From: Pseudomonadota bacterium
GTDB taxonomy: Bacteria > Desulfobacterota > Desulfobacteria > Desulfobacterales > RPRI01
Direction: 5' to 3'
Assembly: GCA_018830925.1 (NCBI GenBank)
Contig: JAHJRK010000265.1
Coordinates: forward strand, 1 to 9,129
DNA: 9,129 nucleotides
In this document: one piece after another, positions 1 to 6,900 of the stretch
How positions within the stretch are numbered: the first letter of the stretch is position 1
Layout of the letters: each line of letters starts with the position of its first letter
The notes under the pieces: generated by a model
Databases searched by the model: none
Seen by the model: the letters and a program-made list of their open reading frames with translations, nothing else
Told to the model about the DNA's origin: nothing
Program-made: the position numbers and the translations under genes

Positions 1-26
1 GTGATTTTTCTTTTTGTATTTTACCT

Positions 27-836
27 GTGATTGAGAAGCAGGTATTCAGAATGGGTATTGCCGGCAATTACGGAATAGCTTCTTCCGATGTCGAATGGGC
101 CGCAGAGCATGAAGCCAATTACTGGGTCTGGGGGGCCAGTTTTAAAAAGGTTACAGCAGGGATTAAGGATGTAATCAGAAAAAACAGAGAGAAGAATGTG
201 GTGGCTCTGCTTGGCTGGGGGTTCTTTGGCTGGCAGATACGCCAGAGTGTTGAAAAAGCTCTTCGCGAATTAAATACCGATTATCTGGATGTTTTCAAAC
301 TGGGGTGGCTCGGACGGACATCTATTTACAGCCAGGGTATTGTCGATTCATTGTTGAAACTTAAGCAGGAGGGCAAGATTAAAGCTATTGGAACCAGCAG
401 CCATGACCGGAAACGGGCCGGACAATTGGCACTCGATTCAGAACTCGATCTATTGATGATTCGCTATAATGCCAAACACACCGGAGCGGAAGAGGATATC
501 TTCCCGCATCTAAAAAAGCGGAATCCTATTGTTGTCAGCTATACGGCGCTGGCGTGGCAGCAGTTAATAAACCCTGTGAAAGGAATTGAAATGGCTCCCT
601 GGCCGGGCGGCAAAGAAGAGGCTAAAATACCTCCCCTGACACCTGAACTCTGCTACAGATTCGTTTTGTCAAATCCTCATGTCCACCTGGTTCTGACCGG
701 TCCGCAAAACAGGGAGCAGCTTATGACAAATTTCAGAGCAATGCTTCAGGGACCCTTGAATCAGGAAGAATTGAACTGGATCAGACAATATGGAAAACTA
801 ATCAGGTCCAAGAGAAGACTTGATTACATCAAATAG
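27..836 (+). CDS. Aldo/keto reductase-fold protein lacking the usual catalytic tetrad
   Basis: The 269-residue product has the layout of a small aldo/keto reductase (AKR) barrel. Visible are an N-terminal strand with GIAGNYGI (residues 10-17), the helix-strand unit ending ALRELNTDYLDVF (78-90), IKAIGTSSHD (118-127), RYNAKHTGAEEDIFPHL (146-162), a SYTALAW strand (171-177) and a late cofactor-side segment around VLTGPQN (222-228). Ordinary AKRs use Asp, Tyr, Lys and His. Here the DTA..YG stretch is replaced by NYWVWG (31-36), the TK strand reads LLGWG (61-65), and the LHW motif reads KLGW (91-94), so no tetrad residue can be placed. It may bind a nicotinamide cofactor without normal reductase chemistry, or act differently. 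The chosen start is GTG at 27; the frame is open to the window edge and ATG at 51 is another option, so the N-terminus is unsettled. The fold call is fairly sure; the function is not. Confidence 0.8.
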   Translation: MIEKQVFRMGIAGNYGIASSDVEWAAEHEANYWVWGASFKKVTAGIKDVIRKNREKNVVALLGWGFFGWQIRQSVEKALRELNTDYLDVFKLGWLGRTSIYSQGIVDSLLKLKQEGKIKAIGTSSHDRKRAGQLALDSELDLLMIRYNAKHTGAEEDIFPHLKKRNPIVVSYTALAWQQLINPVKGIEMAPWPGGKEEAKIPPLTPELCYRFVLSNPHVHLVLTGPQNREQLMTNFRAMLQGPLNQEELNWIRQYGKLIRSKRRLDYIK

Positions 837-1017
837 TCCATTCTGTGTGCATGTTTTTAAGTAATACGGGGGAGTCAGGACATTCTTCTCTCCTATCCTT
901 CGGCCCGACAACTACCTGAGAACTTATTTGATTTTATATGAATATTGGAATAAAGAACAGGAAATCCGAAGAACTAATGTTTACAGAACCGGATATTAAA
1001 TATTACACATATTAATT

Positions 1018-1024
1018 GTTATAC
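1018..1024 (+). other. Left boundary of gene cassette (GTTATAC core site)
   Basis: The heptamer GTTATAC lies 22 bases before the Mrr start codon. It resembles the integron core site GTTRRRY and is the exact reverse complement of GTATAAC, the R'' box of the attC at 1927-1933. Integron integrases cut between G and TT, so the cassette would begin at 1019. On circularisation this half-site would replace the right end of the attC and give perfectly matched R' and R'' boxes. Confidence 0.7.
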
Positions 1025-1032
1025 ATTTATCT

Positions 1033-1039
1033 GAGGTGA
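1033..1039 (+). promoter_or_regulatory. Strong Shine-Dalgarno site of the Mrr cassette gene
   Basis: GAGGTGA ends 7 bases before the ATG at 1047 and fixes that start. The leader inside the cassette is only 28 bases, so transcription must start in it or come from outside. A weak candidate pair, TTTACA (980-985) and TATTAC (1001-1006), lies just outside the cassette with a short 15-base spacer; I would not rely on it. Confidence 0.7.
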
Positions 1040-1046
1040 TTAAACA

Positions 1047-1922
1047 ATGAAAAGAAATAGCCAGATGCCAAAATATCATGAACTTATGAACCCTCTTCTT
1101 GAAGCTTTGCATGAATTAGGCGGGTCTGGTTCTATTGAAGAGATTGCCCAGAAAGTGGCTGAATTGTCCGACTTGCCAGAAGATTTGCTGAATATGCCAC
1201 ACAACCCCGAAAAAAGCAGTCAAACTGAAATTGAATATCGTTTGGCATGGGCGCGTACATATCTCAAAAAATATGGCCTGTTAGAAAATTCAGATAGAGG
1301 TATTTGGTTAATCGTTCCTGAAAAAAGTGATATAAAATCGGTAGACCCCCAAGAGGTTGTTAAAACGGTTAGAGCTGAACATAAGAAACAAAAACAGGCC
1401 GTCGAAAAAGATCACCCCCCTGAATATGATACGGACGTTGAAATTCCAGACGAAACTGAGTCTTGGCGCAGCATGCTTCATCATATACTTATTCACGATC
1501 TGTCACCGGATGCTTTTGAACGCTTATCAAAAAGGATTCTAAGAGAGTCTGGTTTTATCCAAGTTGAAGTCACCGGCCGTTCTGGGGATGGTGGCATAGA
1601 CGGTAAAGGTATAATGCGGTTAAGCGGCTTTTTAAGTTTTCATGTGATTTTTCAGTGCAAAAAATATCAGGGTTCTGTTACGGCCTCAGATATTCGTGAT
1701 TTTAGAGGGGCAATGATAGGCCGTGCCGATAAAGGGTTGTTTATCACAACGGGTACTTTCACACGTGATGCAATCCGAGAGGCGACCAGAGACGGCGCTC
1801 CCCCAATTGATCTTGTTGCCGGTGATCAACTTGCCGATAAACTCAAGGAATTGGGGCTTGGTATAAAAAAAGAAATGGTTGAAAAAATTTCAGTTGATAC
1901 CGAATGGTTTAAATCGATTTAA
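1047..1922 (+). CDS. mrr: Mrr-family restriction endonuclease
   Basis: The 291-residue protein has the two-part structure of Mrr-type nucleases, which cut DNA and often act on modified or foreign DNA. The N-terminal part (about 7-92) is a winged-helix DNA-binding region of the Mrr_N type, seen in PKYHELMNPLLEALHELG and in LAWARTYLKKYGLLE followed by GIWLI. A charged linker covers about 93-140. The C-terminal part (about 150-272) is the Mrr catalytic domain: a helix with FERL (157-160), GDGGIDGKG with Asp185, then FQCKKY with Gln203 and Lys205 giving the D-QxK active site, and FITTGTFTRDA (232-242), the typical late strand of the family. All expected catalytic residues are present, so it is probably active. 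It lies alone in an integron-type cassette with a good ribosome binding site. No methyltransferase partner is visible, which fits a type IV-like enzyme. Confidence 0.92.
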   Translation: MKRNSQMPKYHELMNPLLEALHELGGSGSIEEIAQKVAELSDLPEDLLNMPHNPEKSSQTEIEYRLAWARTYLKKYGLLENSDRGIWLIVPEKSDIKSVDPQEVVKTVRAEHKKQKQAVEKDHPPEYDTDVEIPDETESWRSMLHHILIHDLSPDAFERLSKRILRESGFIQVEVTGRSGDGGIDGKGIMRLSGFLSFHVIFQCKKYQGSVTASDIRDFRGAMIGRADKGLFITTGTFTRDAIREATRDGAPPIDLVAGDQLADKLKELGLGIKKEMVEKISVDTEWFKSI

Positions 1923-1926
1923 AAAT

Positions 1927-1986
1927 GTATAACAAGGCTAATTCAGCCGATGCAAAAAGTCACGCGGCTGATTAGCGATGTTAACA
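1927..1986 (+). other. attC recombination site of the Mrr cassette
   Basis: This 60-base imperfect inverted repeat begins 4 bases after the Mrr stop codon. The R'' box is GTATAAC (1927-1933) and the R' box is GTTAACA (1980-1986). Between them TAACA (1930-1934) pairs with TGTTA (1979-1983), then comes a two-base mismatched spacer (1935-1936 against 1977-1978). GGCTAAT (1937-1942 plus 1936 unpaired at its first G) pairs with ATTAGC (1971-1976), and CAGCCG (1944-1949) pairs with CGGCTG (1965-1970). T1943 is left as one extrahelical base on the L'' side, and a 15-base terminal loop closes the structure. Core boxes, an unpaired central spacer and an L''-side extrahelical base are the structural hallmarks of attC sites recognised by IntI on the folded bottom strand. 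Length is at the short end of the known range, and the start TATAACAA resembles Vibrio-type repeats. Confidence 0.82.
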
Positions 1987-2095
1987 AGGGGTTTTTAACC
2001 AATAAAGCAATGAAAAGCATATGCGATAATGTCACATTTGCTGTAACAAATAGGATTTAGAGGGCGTTCTTCAGATTTTCAGTTTTGCTTCAAAT

Positions 2096-3649
2096 ATGTA
2101 TCTGAAGCATGATACCTCTCCGATTGGTATCCCTTATCTCTTAAGATTTGCTTGGTATAGCTTTATGAATTATTTCAAGGACACTACATTTTGGACACCG
2201 GTTGTTTTTTTCGTGATTGGAGTAATAGCATTGTTGCTTCTTAGTCTCGTGGAAATAATATCAAAACGTGTATTTATTTGGGGAACGGGAATTACCCTGT
2301 GTCTATCGATATTGGTAGTAACTTATTTGGCAGACCAGCATTGGGTGAAAAATAACTTACCTATAGTTCAGCCAGGTGCCGCTGAGTTATCGAAATCAGA
2401 ACCTTTTAGAAGGGATGTATTTGGTATTCTTATTACTAATTTCTATGGTGTAGGCGATTTGGAAATTAAGGGGAGGCAGATTCAATCTTCCCTTGTCGCT
2501 ACACTTAATTCAAGATTCAAAAAACTTAAAATATCCGATGCTGAAGCAAAAGAGTATGTGCTCAGTGATGGCAAATCCATTAAGTCATTTAATGAAGCAC
2601 GAAATTTAGGCAAAGAATATAATGCCCAAATTGTTATATTCGGAACCGTAACCATAAATGGATACATACCACAGATAGCTATCGTCAACCCTCAATCAGA
2701 ACTTCTGCAGATCATTGAGGCTGAAACCGATATTTTTAAGAATGAAAACACTTTTACTATATTGGAGAAACAAAACGATATCCGTTTGTCAGCATTGACT
2801 GATAAACCCTTGCAACTCACATCTTTTATTACTGGGTTGAAATATCTTGATAAGAAAGACTTCACAAATAGTCTAAAATATTTCAAAGAGGCTCTATCTG
2901 ATTTATCTGACGACGGAATTCAAAACGCCCCAATATATTTTTATGTCGGCATCTCCCACCAAGGTTTAGGAGACCATGAATTGGCATATAAATATTTTAA
3001 AGAAAGCGAAAAGCTAAGTCCAGATAACGCTCAGACTCTAACAAATATTGGTGCTTATTTTCATAGAAAAAATAAGCGCAAAGAGGCACTCACCTATTAT
3101 GATAAGGCAATAAGTAATGAGACACTTTCAATCACTCATTATAATAGGGGCGTCTTGTATTCCGAGTTAAAACGATATGATGAGGCCCTAAACGATATGG
3201 ATGAGGCATTAAAGCTAAATCCTAACGTTTCTCTTGCCTACTATACCCGCGGAGTCATTCTTGGGAGAAACAAAGGGGAATATGACCTTGCTATTGAGAA
3301 TTTTACAACGACGTTAAAATTTAGACCCCTGTTTGGGCCAGCCCTATACAATAGAGGGGTAGCGTATTATATGAAAGGCCCAATCGTAGATGCTTTAGCA
3401 GAAAAGGATTTTCTTAAATGTTTGGAGATATATCCAAAAAGGCGTGAATCTTTATACTTTTTAGGATTGATTTACGAACGCGGAGACCAAAAAGACTTCC
3501 CCAAATCTATCAATTATCTTGATAAATATGTTAACGAGGTGAAACCTGATAATAACCTAACTGAAGATGCGCTTATTAAAATTAACAAAATGCTTAAAAA
3601 GGATAAAACGCTTGCTATGTATCTCGTGAATCCTCCTAATAATTATTAA
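2096..3649 (+). CDS. Membrane-anchored TPR protein with TolB/FlgO-like domain
   Basis: The 517-residue protein begins with two hydrophobic segments (about 34-55 and 59-78) that should anchor it in the inner membrane. A domain at about 105-205 follows, in which a long helix (IKGRQIQSSLVATLNSRF), ARNLGKEYNAQIVIFGTV (168-185) and a later strand match the pattern of the TolB N-terminal/FlgO-like domain often fused to TPRs. Residues about 240-485 form tetratricopeptide repeats; clear units include YFYVGISHQGLGDHELAYKY, TNIGAYFHRKNKRKEALTYY, YNRGVLYSELKRYDEALNDM and YYTRGVILG...YDLAIENF. The role is probably scaffolding or protein binding at the membrane; no catalytic residue is visible. The ATG at 2096 has no obvious ribosome binding site and an in-frame stop lies at 2051, so translation may be weak or start at ATG 2165. 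It is AT-rich like its flanks. No attC follows it, so it is not evidently a second cassette. Confidence 0.82.
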   Translation: MYLKHDTSPIGIPYLLRFAWYSFMNYFKDTTFWTPVVFFVIGVIALLLLSLVEIISKRVFIWGTGITLCLSILVVTYLADQHWVKNNLPIVQPGAAELSKSEPFRRDVFGILITNFYGVGDLEIKGRQIQSSLVATLNSRFKKLKISDAEAKEYVLSDGKSIKSFNEARNLGKEYNAQIVIFGTVTINGYIPQIAIVNPQSELLQIIEAETDIFKNENTFTILEKQNDIRLSALTDKPLQLTSFITGLKYLDKKDFTNSLKYFKEALSDLSDDGIQNAPIYFYVGISHQGLGDHELAYKYFKESEKLSPDNAQTLTNIGAYFHRKNKRKEALTYYDKAISNETLSITHYNRGVLYSELKRYDEALNDMDEALKLNPNVSLAYYTRGVILGRNKGEYDLAIENFTTTLKFRPLFGPALYNRGVAYYMKGPIVDALAEKDFLKCLEIYPKRRESLYFLGLIYERGDQKDFPKSINYLDKYVNEVKPDNNLTEDALIKINKMLKKDKTLAMYLVNPPNNY

Positions 3650-3712
3650 GAGGAAACTTCAGGGACATCCATGATAAGGGGGTAATATAGGGGAAATACA
3701 TCAAAATATAAG

Positions 3713-3844
3713 ATGCCAATGCTTGGTGATATGTTATTCGAGGATCTTAAGAGATTACACTTCAACGAAACAAAAGCTTGCCTAATTCAAGAGTTTGAAA
3801 ACGAACTTTTTGCCCTCGATAAACCCATTATAGACCCGATTTAA
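3713..3844 (+). CDS. Possible small ORF of 43 codons, unrecognised
   Basis: An ATG at 3713 opens a 43-residue reading frame with a believable composition, starting MPMLGDMLFEDLKRLHFNE and ending KPIIDPI. It has an amphipathic middle and no membrane segment. In-frame codons continue upstream to a stop at 3683-3685. There is no good ribosome binding site before the ATG, only an AT-rich stretch. It could be a real small protein, a remnant of a larger gene, or chance. I do not recognise a family. Confidence 0.25.
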   Translation: MPMLGDMLFEDLKRLHFNETKACLIQEFENELFALDKPIIDPI

Positions 3845-3887
3845 AGGAAAGAATTGGCAGTATCCCATTTCAGATTAAATAGTTTGC

Positions 3888-3919
3888 GTGGCCCGACCCC
3901 GTGGCAACCCCGTGGCACC
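3888..3919. repeat. Short GTGGC-type tandem repeat
   Basis: Three imperfect copies lie head to tail: GTGGCCCGACCCC (3888-3900), GTGGCAACCCC (3901-3911) and GTGGCACC (3912-3919). The patch is a GC-rich island in AT-rich surroundings, about 80 bases beyond the stop codon of the large minus-strand gene. It may be a decayed mobile-element end or replication slippage; function unknown. Confidence 0.55.
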
Positions 3920-3997
3920 TAAAATATCTTCTATCAATGGATTACCTCTTTGCTGCCATATTTTCTTATCTATCAACTTATATAAATTTGGCGAGCA

Positions 3998-6900
3998 TCA
4001 AGGCATAGAAATGTCCACGACAATTATGCGTAGCCGATGTCGATCTGCGTCCGGAATTAGCGATTCAAGTGCAATCCTAAGTGCAACAGCACTAGTTGGA
4101 CGTTTCAGACCATATGGAAGCTTAGGCATCTTCCGACCCTTTGCCTCACCTGACCAGAGAACGAGATAGATTCCGAGTCCGCCTGCCATAGCGTCGCGTG
4201 TGTATAGGCGATCAAGTTGTGTACGCCATGCTGACCAAAGATCACGGTGGTATTGGTGCTTGACCTCTATCGGCAAGAGCCGCTGGGTTCCCTGTAAAAC
4301 CATCAAATCGCATTCCTTATCCTCAAGCATATGTTGTTCCACCGTAACGATAAGGCTATGTGCCTGTACCCTGTTCTGTAGATCCTCTGCCAAAAACCCC
4401 GAGCAAACTTCTTCGCGTTTTGGCTTGATGAGATTGCGCCCTTTCTCGTTCCAGTAAGCCCGGTATCTTTCCCTTTGGGTTCGTGTTAATTCGTGCGCAA
4501 GAGATCCAAGGTGATCGACTATGAAGGCCAAGAGATCGTTTGGGGTGGCAGGTGCGTGATTCCGAATAGCTTCTGCGACTTGTTCAGGCGACGGAAATGT
4601 AAAACTGGATTCACGCTGCTGCTTTTCATACTGTGCCCTTTCATGTCTGATCAGGTTGCGGTAGGTTTCCAAACCGTCATCATTCTCCAATCGTTCAAGT
4701 TGGACACCAGCGTCTGCTGAGCCGTCAGCCGCTAATAATTTGATCTGGTTGGCAACAAATTCTGAGGCATCCCATGGGTTTTGGCTACCCCAACCACTGG
4801 AAGGATGTCCTATATTGGCAAACCGTTGTCCTATCGCCATGATGACTTCCGTGCGCTGTGCCGATGTGAGACGGACAGCTCTCCTATTTTCATAGCGGTC
4901 ACCCTTGATGACTTCAATGGCTTCCCATAAAACGGCATCCGTTCCAGACATAAGGGTTTTCCAGGTATCCAAATACTTGCTCGAATCAAGCACGAAAAGG
5001 GCGGTGCACCAGATGGCCCGCACCTCCGCTGATAATTCGTTTCGAGCAAGTTCGGTTTCACCGATTGCAAGGTCCGCTTGCTGATCATGGAGGAGGAGAG
5101 CCGACACGAGTTTGCTAACAGTGTAGTGATCCTCATTGATCCCGGTCTTTAGAACATCAGCGGACAAGGACGCGAGGAACCGCAGAGAGTCGGAATTCTG
5201 ACTGAGTGTATAAAATCCAGGTAAATCTCTTTGTTTCTTTTTCGCGCTCAAGATCCATATTTCCTTAAGAACGGATTTCACAACGCGTGGATTTTGACGC
5301 ACTTGGTGAAGAATCCATTCTGACAGCGTCTTATCGTGGCCCGGTACGTTGTTATTGGTGTAAGAGCCAGTGACCACCGCCGCGAGACAATGCGGTAGCG
5401 CTTCCTCGGGCACGGACATGCCCGCACTGTGTCGCAAGAATACTGACAAACTCAATAAAGCGTGGGTGAAAGGAACGCTATTAGCGTGCCACTTCTCGAT
5501 GATTGCATCTTTTTTCGGGATGTTCGGATTTTCCACGTATCGGACGAATCCTTGGATAAGAGCATCTGCGATCTCGTCATTCGTTACGCTGACAAGGCGA
5601 TCTCGCGGGTTGGGAACGTTCTTAATATCAATAAATAATTTGAGATAGACCCCGGCCGCCCACACAAGTGCGTCTTCCTCTCCGCCTTCTCGTATGGTCG
5701 CAAGGCGTGGTGTGAAGTCAACCACGTTTTGGGTGCGGTTTACCGAACGTTGGAGGTTCTCTTCCTCATGTTTTTTCAACCGATCTATTCGCCATTTTTC
5801 AATCTCGCAGCTTCTCCAATCCCCGAGTGCCTTTGCGACAGCATGTCGTCGACTCATCAAAGCCAAACCTGCTTCAGCAAGCGCAACAGAGGCTCCTTCC
5901 ACTGGAAAGTGAGACAGGTACATACGGAAGAGATCTGCTGCACGTTCCGGATCCTTCTCTTGCTCGGCATGTGCCAGGAAGAATGTGTATTGAGGAACGA
6001 GCCACACCGACGCTGGCAGCAGATTCCAAAGGTCATGGGCGACAAAGAGCCAGAATGAACGTTCCTCGTTTGGCACGTCATTGGCGAGCAGTTTGAACAC
6101 CCCTTCAAAGAGCGATGGCTCCTGTTCGAATCGAGCTTTTAGAGATGCCAGAGTCTCCTCATCTTTGCTATCGTGGCGGGCACCCCATATATTTCGAAGC
6201 CAACTGGATAGTTGCACAGGTGTGATCGCTGAAGAGCTCTCAAGTCGCCGCTTCAACCACTCATCGAAAATTGATCGAAGCTCGTAGCGATCCTTGCTCG
6301 TCGGTATCAACACCCGAGATGCGCTGTCGAGAATCACGTCCAAATCTGTATCAGATGGCAGAGCGATCAGTGAATAGAAGCGGCCGACAATATGCCTTTC
6401 CTTCCTGGCAGAAGCAGCCTGTTCCATGATCGATAGCACCCGCAAGGGCAAGCTACCAACTCCCGGTGTCAGGCAGAGAAGCTTTACTCGCACTTCAGGG
6501 GCGGTTAAATCGTCGCTTGAATGGGCAAGTTCATGATCGATAGCCTCCAGTTGCCCCCAATCGTTCTGAACCGATTTTGCGTAGGCTTTCAATGCTGTTG
6601 ATCTAAGCCAGTTATTGTCGTGCTTTGCCAGTACAATTTTTTTGACAATTTCATTTAGCCCAATGTTTTCTACGCTGTAGGAAATTGCTTCTAGCACTGC
6701 ATTTTTCAGATGAACGCCGCTTGTTGAATCCTGGAGGATATCATTTATGATTTTGGCAGTATTTTGGTTGGCAAGGTTACGGAACGAGCTACGATCGTCA
6801 TCGTTTGTGAGAAACCATGGATCGCGAAGATTCCGAAGGCCAGCCCATACGGCACATTGCGCACTTGGTGGCAACACGCTGGCATCTCCGTATGTAACAA

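Larger units (their letters stand above)
1019..1980 (+). mobile_element. Integron-type gene cassette carrying an Mrr nuclease
   Basis: This 962-bp unit runs from the G/TT cut in GTTATAC (1018-1024) to the G/TT cut in GTTAACA (1980-1986). It has the classical cassette layout: a very short leader, one gene, and an attC directly after the stop codon in the canonical orientation. Joining the flanks rebuilds an empty site reading TTAATTG/TTAACAAGG, which is not itself an attC. No integron integrase gene or second attC is visible, so this is either a lone cassette at a secondary GTT site or the edge of an array cut off by later change. The boundaries come directly from the sequence; mobility is inferred. 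Confidence 0.7.
3650..3997. other. Gene-poor convergent spacer
   Basis: This 348-base stretch separates two convergent genes. It holds a doubtful small ORF (3713-3844) and a short GTGGC-type tandem repeat (3888-3919). I see no clear rho-independent terminator for either flanking gene, no attC and no RNA gene. The rest is AT-rich sequence without recognisable content. Confidence 0.6.

Noticed and set aside
1308..1542. Open frames on both strands inside the Mrr gene
   Set aside because: They overlap a gene with an intact catalytic domain and strong ribosome binding site, and their translations show no protein-like pattern.
1990..2000. GGTT-TTT-AACC hairpin after the attC as a terminator
   Set aside because: The stem has only four base pairs, two of them A-T, and no T-run follows.
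3650..3900. Possible second attC after the TPR gene
   Set aside because: GTTATTC near 3735 has no matching GAATAAC-like left box and no paired arms, so the TPR gene cannot be called a cassette.
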